NCBI GenBank assembly: GCA_035555315.1
Contig: DATMGU010000078.1
Span: 1 to 64,000 of the forward strand
Origin: DATMGU01 sp035555315
GTDB taxonomy: Bacteria > Pseudomonadota > Alphaproteobacteria > ATCC43930 > CGMCC-115725
DNA length: 64,000 nt
Reading direction: 5' to 3'
Numbering within the stretch: position 1 is the stretch's first letter; every line of letters begins with the position of its first letter. The translations under genes and the position numbers were made by a program. Below, piece after piece: positions 57,478-64,000 of the stretch. Under the pieces are notes generated by a model. That model was given only the letters and a program-made list of their open reading frames with translations, was not told the DNA's origin and searched no databases.

Positions 57478-59744
57478 GGCAGTTTCTCCACGAAGCTGTC
57501 CATCACCTTCTTCTCACCCGCCTTGTCGAACTCGATCGTCAGCTTGTTATCCTCGACATCACGCACCGTGCCGGGACCGAATTTCTGGTGGAAGACGCGC
57601 GCGCCCTGGGCGAAGCCGCCGACCTTGCGGATCTCCCGCCCCTCGGCCGGCACGGCGCCGCCCCCCGCATAACCGACACCCAGCCGTGTGACGCCGCCGG
57701 ATCGGAAGCCCGGGCGAGGACTCATGTCGAACAACCCGCCGGGACGACCGGCCGGCGCCTGCAACCCGCCATAGAGGCCGGCAGCGGTCTCGCTCTCGAT
57801 CATCTCGCGGGGCAATTCATCGACGAAGCGCGACGGAATGGCGCTCTGCCATTGGCCGTGGATCCGCCGATTGGCGGCGAAGGATATCGCCGCCCGGCGC
57901 CGCGCTCGGGTGATGCCGACATAGGCGAGCCGCCGCTCCTCCTCCAGACCCGCCTGGCCGCTCTCATCCATCGCGCGCTGATGCGGGAACAACCCTTCCT
58001 CCCAGCCGGGCAGGAACACCGAGTCGAACTCCAGCCCCTTGGCTGAATGCAGGGTCATCAGGCTGACCATCTCACCATCGGCCTGGGAGGCGTTGTCCAT
58101 CACCAGACCGACATGCTCCAGGAAACCACCGATGTTTTCAAATTCGGCCATGGCGACGATCAGCTCGCGCAGGTTTTCCAGCCGGCCGGGTGCGTCGGCC
58201 GATTTGTCGGCCTGCCACATCGCGGTGTATCCCGACTCGTCCAAGAGGATCTGCGCCACCTCCGGATGTGGCAGCTCGGCCAGCTTGTCGGCCCAGCGGT
58301 CGACATCGCGCGCCAGCGTACCGAGCGCCTTGCGCGCCGCGGGCTTCAGCTCATCGGTGGTAACGACACGCCGTGCCGCCTCCAGCAGCGGCACGCCCTG
58401 GCCGCGGCCGATGCCGTGCAGGACCTGCATGGTCGCATCGCCGATACCTCGGCGCGGTGTGTTGACGATCCGCTCGAACGCCAGATCGTCATCCGGTTGA
58501 TGGACGATCCTGAGATAGGCGAGGGCGTCGCGGATCTCCTGCCGTTCGTAGAAGCGCGGTCCGCCGATCACCCGATAGGGGATGCCGAGCTGGATGAAGC
58601 GTTCCTCGAATTCGCGGGTCTGGAAGCCGGCGCGCACCAGGATCGCCATGCCGGCCGGGCTGTCGCCCCGGCGCTGCGCCGTCTCGATCTCGTCGGCGAC
58701 CCAGCGCGCCTCCTCCTCGCCATCCCACACACCGCGCAGCTTCAGCTTTTCGCCACCATTGCTCTCGGTCCACAGGGTCTTGCCGAGCCGCCCCTTGTTG
58801 TGGGCGATGAGGCCGGAGGCGGCGGCGAGGATTTCCGGCGTCGAGCGGTAATTCTGCTCTAGCCGGATCACCGTGGCGCCGGGGAAATCCGCCTCGAAGC
58901 GCAGGATGTTGCCGACCTCCGCCCCGCGCCAGCCGTAGATCGACTGGTCGTCATCGCCGACGCAACAGATGTTGCGATGCCCCTGGGCCAGCAACCGCAG
59001 CCAGAGGTACTGGGAAACGTTGGTGTCCTGATACTCGTCGACCAGGATGTAGCGGAACCGCCGATGATATTCCGCCAGCACCTCCGGGTGCCCCAGGAAG
59101 ATCGTCAGATTATGCAGCAGCAGATCGCCGAAATCGGCCGCGTTCAGCACCCGCAACCGGTCCTGATAGGCGCGATAGAGCTCGATCGTCCGGCCGCCGG
59201 CGATGTCGCCGACCTCGGCCGCGTCGATCTTGTCGGGAGTGAGGCCGCGATCCTTCCAGCGTTCGATCACGCCCAGCACGGCGCGCGCCGGCCACCGCTT
59301 GTCGTCGATGTTCTCGGCCGCCAGCAGCTGCTTGATCAACCTGATCTGGTCGTCCGTATCGAGAATCGTGAAATTCGGCTTGAGACCGACCAGCTCGGCA
59401 TGGCGGCGCAGGATACGGGCGGCGATCGAGTGGAAGGTGCCGAGCCATAGCCCGTCCGTCGCCCGGCCGATCATCCGCTCCAGCCGGTCGCGCATCTCGC
59501 GCGCCGCCTTGTTGGTGAAGGTCACCGCCAGCAACTGGCCGGGAAACGCCCGGCCGCGCACCAGGATATGGGCGAGCCTGGTGGTCAGCACGCGGGTCTT
59601 GCCGGTCCCGGCACCAGCCAGCACCAGAACCGGACCGTCGATCGCCTCGACGGCCTGCCGCTGCGCCTGATTCAGCCCGGCGAGATGCGCCTCGGGGTCG
59701 AGCCCAGCCGGCGATTGAGGAACGATTGAGGAGGAAGAGGTCAT
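57474..59744 (-). CDS. uvrD: UvrD/PcrA-type DNA helicase
   Basis: 756 aa. Superfamily 1 helicase for nucleotide excision and mismatch repair. Walker A LAGAGTGKTR (42-51), the TFTNKAAREMRDR Ia motif, DEYQDTNVSQYLWLRLLAQG (II), VGDDDQSIYGWRGAE (III), EQNYRST (IV), and LMTLHSAKGLEFDSVFLPGW with EERRLAYVGITRARRR (V-VI) are intact. The C-terminal Tudor-like domain (HQKFGPGTVRDVEDNKLTIE) that binds RNA polymerase in UvrD/PcrA is present. The ATG at 59744 follows AAGG; a frame extending to 59885 adds 47 non-conserved residues. Confidence 0.95.
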   Translation of the reverse strand: MTSSSSIVPQSPAGLDPEAHLAGLNQAQRQAVEAIDGPVLVLAGAGTGKTRVLTTRLAHILVRGRAFPGQLLAVTFTNKAAREMRDRLERMIGRATDGLWLGTFHSIAARILRRHAELVGLKPNFTILDTDDQIRLIKQLLAAENIDDKRWPARAVLGVIERWKDRGLTPDKIDAAEVGDIAGGRTIELYRAYQDRLRVLNAADFGDLLLHNLTIFLGHPEVLAEYHRRFRYILVDEYQDTNVSQYLWLRLLAQGHRNICCVGDDDQSIYGWRGAEVGNILRFEADFPGATVIRLEQNYRSTPEILAAASGLIAHNKGRLGKTLWTESNGGEKLKLRGVWDGEEEARWVADEIETAQRRGDSPAGMAILVRAGFQTREFEERFIQLGIPYRVIGGPRFYERQEIRDALAYLRIVHQPDDDLAFERIVNTPRRGIGDATMQVLHGIGRGQGVPLLEAARRVVTTDELKPAARKALGTLARDVDRWADKLAELPHPEVAQILLDESGYTAMWQADKSADAPGRLENLRELIVAMAEFENIGGFLEHVGLVMDNASQADGEMVSLMTLHSAKGLEFDSVFLPGWEEGLFPHQRAMDESGQAGLEEERRLAYVGITRARRRAAISFAANRRIHGQWQSAIPSRFVDELPREMIESETAAGLYGGLQAPAGRPGGLFDMSPRPGFRSGGVTRLGVGYAGGGAVPAEGREIRKVGGFAQGARVFHQKFGPGTVRDVEDNKLTIEFDKAGEKKVMDSFVEKLP

Positions 59745-59957
59745 ACGCACGGACCTTAACCGTGGATCGACCGGGTTAGAAGCGCCACGCGACGCGGCCA
59801 ATCGCCCGGAGGATGCAAAACGGCCGGCGACCGTGTCCCCCGGGTCATATCGAGCCGGTTTCGAGCGTGTTACCTTGCATCCCAAGGTCGCAATCCGGCG
59901 ACCGATTCCTCAACCAAGCCGACGAGCTCGATCGTCGCCGACGAGCCATGCCCGCCC

Positions 59958-61229
59958 GTGCTTGATACCCCGATCATCATCGCCGTGTTCGTGCTGACCT
60001 ATATCGGCATGGCCGCCGGCCGGCTGCCCTGGCTGCAGGTCGACCGCACCGGCATCGCCCTGCTCGGCGTCATCGCCCTGTTGGCGACCCGGACGCGCAC
60101 GCTCGACGAGATCGCGGCGCGCGTCGACATGCCGACACTGGTCCTGCTGTTCGCGCTGATGATCATCTCGGCGCAATTCGTCACCTCCGGCTTCTTCGAA
60201 CAGGCGGCGCACCGGATCACCCGGCTGGGGGGCACCCCGGTGCGGACGCTGGCGCTCACCGTGGCCACGGCCGGCGCCATTTCGGCGGTGCTGGCCAACG
60301 ACATCGTGATCTTCGCGCTGACGCCGCTGGTCGCGGCGGCGGTGCGGGAGCGCGGCCTCGATCCCCGGCCCTACCTCATCGCGATGGCCTGCGCCTGCAA
60401 TGCCGGATCGGCGGCCACGATCATCGGCGCGCCGCAGACCATCCTGATCGGCGAGCTGGGCGATCTCAGGCTATCCACTTATGTACTGGCCTGCGGCATG
60501 CCGGCGCTGGTGGCACTGGTCTTGGTGTTCGGCGTCATCGCCTTGGTCTGGCGCAATCGCCTGGCCCTGCCGGAGGGCGGTTTCACACCGGAGACGCCCC
60601 TCGCTCCCCCCATCGGGGAAGCGCATCCGCATGACCGCAACCAGACCAATAAGGGGTTGATCGCGCTCGCCGCCTTGCTCGCCCTGTTCTCGACCGATCT
60701 GCCGCGCGATGTCGGCGGGCTGCTGATCGCGGCCCTCTTGTTGGCCAACCGGAAATTCACCAGCCGCACCATGATCGCGGCGGTCGATTGGCCGCTGCTG
60801 CTGCTGTTCGCCTGCCTGTTCGGCGTTACCGGAGCGCTGGGCACCACACCGCTGATGGGGTTGCTGACCAACGCGCTCGACCAGGCCAATCTGCTGCCCG
60901 AGAGCCTGGTCGTGATGGCGCCGCTGACGCTGTTGATGAGCAACACGATCGGCAACGTGCCCTCGGTGATCCTGCTGCTGCAGATCTGGCAGACGCCGTC
61001 GCCGGGGGCCCTCTACGGCCTGGCGCTGCTCTCCTCGCTCGCCGGCAATCTGCTGCTGGTCGGCAGCCTGTCCAACATCATCATGGTGGAGCAGGCGGAG
61101 CGTCTCGGCATCACCATCAAATTCGCCGATTTCGCGCGGACCGGCATTCCGATCACCGTGCTATCGATGGCGTTCGGTATCCTGTGGCTGATCGTCACCG
61201 GCTTCATGCCGTGGTGGCCGCACCCATAG
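59958..61229 (+). CDS. SLC13/ArsB-type anion transporter
   Basis: 423 aa, about eleven transmembrane helices, ion-transporter superfamily. Helix 1 (TPIIIAVFVLTYIGMAAGRL), LFALMIISAQFVTSGFFEQA, the hairpin-loop signatures AISAVLANDIVIFALTPLVA and ACNAGSAATIIGAPQTILIG, and PLTLLMSNTIGNVPSVILLL in the second half resemble CitMHS/ArsB/NhaD relatives, which carry dicarboxylates, arsenite or Na+. The substrate cannot be set. The start is GTG at 59958; an ATG at 59948 is out of frame. It diverges from uvrD. Confidence 0.85.
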   Translation: MLDTPIIIAVFVLTYIGMAAGRLPWLQVDRTGIALLGVIALLATRTRTLDEIAARVDMPTLVLLFALMIISAQFVTSGFFEQAAHRITRLGGTPVRTLALTVATAGAISAVLANDIVIFALTPLVAAAVRERGLDPRPYLIAMACACNAGSAATIIGAPQTILIGELGDLRLSTYVLACGMPALVALVLVFGVIALVWRNRLALPEGGFTPETPLAPPIGEAHPHDRNQTNKGLIALAALLALFSTDLPRDVGGLLIAALLLANRKFTSRTMIAAVDWPLLLLFACLFGVTGALGTTPLMGLLTNALDQANLLPESLVVMAPLTLLMSNTIGNVPSVILLLQIWQTPSPGALYGLALLSSLAGNLLLVGSLSNIIMVEQAERLGITIKFADFARTGIPITVLSMAFGILWLIVTGFMPWWPHP

Positions 61230-61320
61230 AGCAATATGGTTTTAGGTTGAACCGCTTCGTTCAATCTAAAACCATGAAATTGCTCGACAAACAAAGCCAG
61301 AGCGCGATGCATCGCGCTCT
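61229..61320. repeat. Compound REP-like palindromes between transporter and GNAT genes
   Basis: Palindrome A: ATGGTTTTAGGTTGAAC (61236-61252) against GTTCAATCTAAAACCAT (61259-61275), 17 bp with one G-T pair, flanked by GAGCAAT (61229) and ATTGCTC (61279). Palindrome B: a perfect 22-bp palindrome centred at 61309/61310 (61299-61320), arms starting AGAGCGCGATG. The first begins in the last codon of the transporter gene; the second ends 21 bp before the GNAT start. Confidence 0.8.
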
Positions 61321-61341
61321 AACACGATCGAAAGGCAAAGC

Positions 61342-61824
61342 ATGACCCTGGTTCTTCGCACCGCCACCGCGACCGACGTGCCGACCATCCTGCGCATGGT
61401 CCATGACCTCGCCACCTTCGAGCGCGAACCCGATGCGGTGCACGCGACCGAGGCCGACCTGCTGCGCGACGGCTTCGGCGCCGAACCCAAATTCCATGTG
61501 CAATTGGCCGAGATCGACGGCAAGCCGGCCGGCTTCGCGCTGTGGTATTTCAACTATTCGACCTGGGAGGGCCGGGCCGGGATCCATCTGGAGGATCTCT
61601 GGGTCGCCGAATTCGCGCGTGGCCAAAATGTCGGCAAGCGCTTGGTCGCGGAACTGGCCAAGATCGCGATCGGCTTGGGCGCCCGCCGGCTGGATCTCAA
61701 TGTGCTGACCTGGAACCCGGCGCGGAACTTCTACGAAAAGCTCGGCATCACCGATCGAGAAGACTGGCGCGGCTATCGGATCAGCGGCGACAAGCTCAAG
61801 GCACTCGCGGCGCAGGCCGGGTGA
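61342..61824 (+). CDS. GNAT acetyltransferase, diamine/spermidine N-acetyltransferase-like
   Basis: 160 aa. It has the single-domain SSAT layout: LRTATATDVPTILRMVHDLA, ATEADLLRDGFGAEPKFHVQ, PAGFALWYFNYSTWEGRAGI, HLEDLWVAEFARGQNVGKRL (acetyl-CoA loop), WNPARNFYEKLGI and a C-terminal DWRGYRISGDKL. These enzymes acetylate polyamines, thialysine or related amines. The substrate is inferred from similarity only. AAAGG lies just before the ATG. The stop touches the first copy of a 34-bp tandem duplication. Confidence 0.9.
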   Translation: MTLVLRTATATDVPTILRMVHDLATFEREPDAVHATEADLLRDGFGAEPKFHVQLAEIDGKPAGFALWYFNYSTWEGRAGIHLEDLWVAEFARGQNVGKRLVAELAKIAIGLGARRLDLNVLTWNPARNFYEKLGITDREDWRGYRISGDKLKALAAQAG

Positions 61825-61890
61825 TCACATATTAATACGCCGGCCGATGCCGGCCGAATCACATATTAATACGCCGGCCGATGCCGGCCG
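61824..61890. repeat. 34-bp tandem duplication between convergent genes
   Basis: Two identical 33-base copies (61824-61856 and 61858-61890), each starting ATCACATATTAATACGCCGG, separated by one A. Each contains GCCGGC-CGAT-GCCGGC, a 6-bp hairpin. The copy nearer the thioesterase gene holds its last codons and stop; the other repeats them beyond the stop. Confidence 0.95.
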
Positions 61891-62332
61891 GTAGGGGCAG
61901 TGCCCGGTGGCTGGCCACCACCGCCGCCAGCAGATCCCGCTGCGCATCGTCGAATGGCGCCGTCCGACGCAGCGTCAAATCGACATGCAGGGCCATCAAC
62001 TCAGTCGACGCGGCACGCCAGCCGCCCTCCGCATGGAACATCTCGTGAAACAGGTGAATCCGCTTGTGATCGGCACCCAGCACGCGGCTGACGATGCGCA
62101 CCGTGTCGCCCAGCCGGACCTCCCGCTCGTAGGTGATATGCGCCTCGGCGATGAACAGCGAGCGGTCGGTACGGGCGACATAGCCGGCGCCGAGATCCAG
62201 CGCATCGCACAGGGCATCAGTGCCGTGATCGAACACCAGCACGTAGTAGGCGACATTCATATGGCCGTTATAGTCGATCCAGCCTGGCTGGATGGCTTCG
62301 GCATGGCGCTCGAACGGGGCTGGGAAAGACAT
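61859..62332 (-). CDS. Hotdog-fold acyl-CoA thioesterase (4HBT family)
   Basis: 157 aa. The hotdog signature WIDYNGHMNVAYYVLVFDHG near residues 18-37 carries the catalytic-type Asp/His region, followed by ITYEREVRLGDTVRIVSRVL and LFHEMFHAEGGWRAASTELM. It resembles 4-hydroxybenzoyl-CoA and carnitine/betaine-pathway thioesterases that hydrolyse short acyl-CoA. No substrate can be assigned. The C-terminal codons (GIGRRINM) and stop lie in a duplicated 34-bp segment, so the tail may have changed recently. It is convergent with the GNAT gene. Confidence 0.87.
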   Translation of the reverse strand: MSFPAPFERHAEAIQPGWIDYNGHMNVAYYVLVFDHGTDALCDALDLGAGYVARTDRSLFIAEAHITYEREVRLGDTVRIVSRVLGADHKRIHLFHEMFHAEGGWRAASTELMALHVDLTLRRTAPFDDAQRDLLAAVVASHRALPLPAGIGRRINM

Positions 62333-62374
62333 GATGCGGGACTATAAACCATCGCCGTCCTGCGGAGAAACGGT

Positions 62375-63352
62375 GTGGCGGATCATCGGCGCGTGCCCTT
62401 GACCATGCAGCTTCGACATCTGATCGCAGAGCACGGCACCAGCTTGATGGTAGCGGGCATCGTCATCGGCTTGGCGGCGCCGCCGCTGGCGAGCGCGTTG
62501 CATCCAGCCCTGCCCGTCTTCACCTTCCTCACGACCATGGCGACGATGCTGCGGCTCGATTGGCGGCAGGTCGCAGCACAGATCCGGCGCCCGACCCGCG
62601 TGGCCCTGGTCCTTGGTTGGACATTGTTCGGCACGCCCCTGTTGATGGCGCTGGCTCTACGGATGATCGACCTCCCGTCGGGGCTGAGCCAGTCTCTGGT
62701 GCTTTGGTCGGGCTGCGCGCCCTTGTCGAGCGCCGCGGCGATCGCACTGCTGTTGGATCTCGACGCCGCGCTGGCGCTTGTCGCGGCCATGCTGGGCATC
62801 CTGGTCATGCCGGTGAGCCTGCCGCTGATCGGCGGCGTGCTGGGCGGCCTGCCACTCGATCTCGGCATCGCCGACATGATGCGCCGATTGGTCGAGTTCG
62901 TCGGGGGCGCGGCCCTCGCCGCCGCCATCCTCAGCCGGGTGGCGGGATCGGAGCGGCTGCGGCGCCACCGTCCGACGCTGGATAGCAGCATGGTCATCCT
63001 GTTGGTGCTGTTCGCCATCGCCGCCATGGACGGGGTGACCGCGACGGCTCTCACACAACCGGCCAAGGTGGCCGGTTTCGTCGGCGCCGCCTTCGTCGCC
63101 AGCCTGGGCATGCAGGCGGCGAACACCCTGGTCTTCGGCAAGTTGGGATGGCGCGGCGCCCTGACGGCCGGGTTGCTGGGCGGCAATCGCAACATGGCCG
63201 TCGTCATCGCCGCCCTGGGTGCCGCGGCGTCACCGGATCTGCTGCTGTTCTTCGCGGCGGCGCAATTCCCGATCTATATCCTGCCCGCGGCGCTGGCCCC
63301 GCTCTATCGCGTGGCACTGCGACGGACGGATACGCTATCGGGTGCCGTTTGA
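62375..63352 (+). CDS. Bile acid:sodium symporter-like membrane protein
   Basis: 325 aa, about nine to ten hydrophobic helices. Features include LALRMIDLPSGLSQSLVLWS, SGCAPLSSAAAIALLLDLDA and the second-half AGLLGGNRNMAVVIAALGAA, which fit the SBF/BASS and related Na+-coupled transporter superfamily. Similarity is by pattern; family membership is moderately certain and the substrate is unknown. GGAG at 62364-62367 sets the GTG start at 62375; later in-frame GTG and ATG codons at 62393 and 62405 are alternatives. Confidence 0.7.
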   Translation: MADHRRVPLTMQLRHLIAEHGTSLMVAGIVIGLAAPPLASALHPALPVFTFLTTMATMLRLDWRQVAAQIRRPTRVALVLGWTLFGTPLLMALALRMIDLPSGLSQSLVLWSGCAPLSSAAAIALLLDLDAALALVAAMLGILVMPVSLPLIGGVLGGLPLDLGIADMMRRLVEFVGGAALAAAILSRVAGSERLRRHRPTLDSSMVILLVLFAIAAMDGVTATALTQPAKVAGFVGAAFVASLGMQAANTLVFGKLGWRGALTAGLLGGNRNMAVVIAALGAAASPDLLLFFAAAQFPIYILPAALAPLYRVALRRTDTLSGAV

Positions 63353-63444
63353 CGTGGCACGCCGCGTGCTGTACTTGCCCGCATTATGCTCGTCGTTCGT
63401 CGCCCGGCCTTAACGGCGAGACAGCAACGAGATACCCCGCCGAA

Positions 63445-63462
63445 CGCCCGCTCGAACGGGCG
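63445..63462. promoter_or_regulatory. Short hairpin in the dppA leader
   Basis: CGCCCG-CTCGAA-CGGGCG, a perfect 6-bp inverted repeat 33 bp before the dppA start. It could be an operator or an mRNA structure. The rest of the 142-bp gap shows nothing clear. Confidence 0.3.
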
Positions 63463-63494
63463 AACACCAAATTTTGACAGGAGCTAACGCCGCA

Positions 63495-64000
63495 ATGAGA
63501 GTCCCCAACTTTGCCGCTGCCTGCGCGTTGCTGGTCTTCGGGACCGCCGCCGGCATCGCCGCCGCCCCGACCGAGGCCGCCGCAAAAACCCTGGTCTATT
63601 GCTCGGAAGGCTCGCCCGAGAACTTCAACCCGCAGATCAACACCACCGGCACCTCGTTCGACGCCAGCAAGCCGATCTACAACCGCCTGGTCGAGTTCAA
63701 GCTCGGATCGACGGAAGTGGGACCGGGCCTGGCGGAATCCTGGACCGTCTCGCCCGACGGCAAGACCTTCACCTTCAAGCTGCGCAAGGGCGTGAAGTGG
63801 CAGAGCAATGCCAATTTCAAGCCGACGCGCGACTTCGACGCCGATGACGTGCTGTTCTCGTTCAACCGCATGTGGAAGGACGACAACCCGTATCACAAGG
63901 TCTCCGGCGGCGCTTACGACTACTTCAGCGACATGAGCATGCCGGCCTTGCTGGAATCGATCGACAAGGTCGACGCCTATACGGTGAAGTTCGTGCTGAA
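63495..64000 (+). CDS. dppA: Periplasmic dipeptide-binding protein (runs off the window)
   Basis: The 168 visible codons begin with a signal peptide (MRVPNFAAACALLVFGTAAG, cleavage likely after AAA) and then KTLVYCSEGSPENFNPQINT, which is the start of mature DppA. GLAESWTVSPDGKTFTFKLR, KGVKWQSNANFKPTRDFDAD and NPYHKVSGGAYDYFSDM follow the E. coli protein closely. It delivers dipeptides (or heme/peptides in some species) to the DppBCDF ABC transporter, whose genes would be expected downstream, outside the window. AGGAG at 63479-63483 lies 11 nt before the ATG. Confidence 0.93.
   Translation, partial: MRVPNFAAACALLVFGTAAGIAAAPTEAAAKTLVYCSEGSPENFNPQINTTGTSFDASKPIYNRLVEFKLGSTEVGPGLAESWTVSPDGKTFTFKLRKGVKWQSNANFKPTRDFDADDVLFSFNRMWKDDNPYHKVSGGAYDYFSDMSMPALLESIDKVDAYTVKFVL

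Overview
The window is a GC-rich chromosomal segment from an alphaproteobacterium, most likely a Rhodospirillales-type lineage (inferred from gene content, not from a search). The strongest lineage markers are a circularly permuted two-piece tmRNA gene, an alpha-type SspB adaptor, a full-length CtrA-type site (TTAA-N7-TTAA) upstream of the division cluster, a DUF4169 protein and DUF1127 proteins. No prophage, insertion sequence, CRISPR array, tRNA or rRNA was found.

Region 1 (1-9075) is mostly on the minus strand: the start of a UDP-glucose dehydrogenase gene, galU, a molybdopterin oxidoreductase, and putA followed by a GNAT gene. A glutathione S-transferase and a phytanoyl-CoA dioxygenase family gene lie on the plus strand between them.

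Region 2 (9321-18321) holds an NAD-dependent oxidoreductase, the permuted ssrA (tmRNA) gene, the ClpXP adaptor gene sspB directly after it, a three-gene module of ECF sigma factor, membrane anti-sigma factor and Spy/CnrX-like periplasmic sensor, then fumC, a small ribbon-helix-helix gene, a long AsmA-like gene and a DUF4169 gene.

Region 3 (18382-24745) has a D-lactate dehydrogenase, then a plus-strand run of a TerB/DnaJ co-chaperone, Uup ATPase, EamA exporter and N-acetylmuramoyl-L-alanine amidase, ending in rnpB (RNase P RNA).

Region 4 (24746-49868) is the complete dcw cluster: mraZ-rsmH-ftsL-ftsI-murE-murF-mraY-murD-ftsW-murG-murC-murB-ddl-ftsQ-ftsA-ftsZ, then lpxC, bamD, recN and ligA. 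It makes lipid II with meso-diaminopimelate and builds the divisome. Ten junctions are 4-nt stop/start overlaps, so the run is probably translationally coupled. Its leader carries the CtrA site and four 10-bp-phased MraZ boxes.

Region 5 (49877-64000) is mixed: an M24 peptidase with an extra N-terminal domain, a GNAT gene, the ACC deaminase pair acdS/acdR in divergent arrangement, two DUF1127 genes flanking a strongly structured candidate RNA, the operon uvrD-prmA-hisC, an anion transporter, a GNAT and a thioesterase gene facing each other across a 34-bp tandem duplication, a membrane transporter, and the start of a DppA-like peptide-binding protein gene. Several REP-like palindromes lie in the gaps of this last region.
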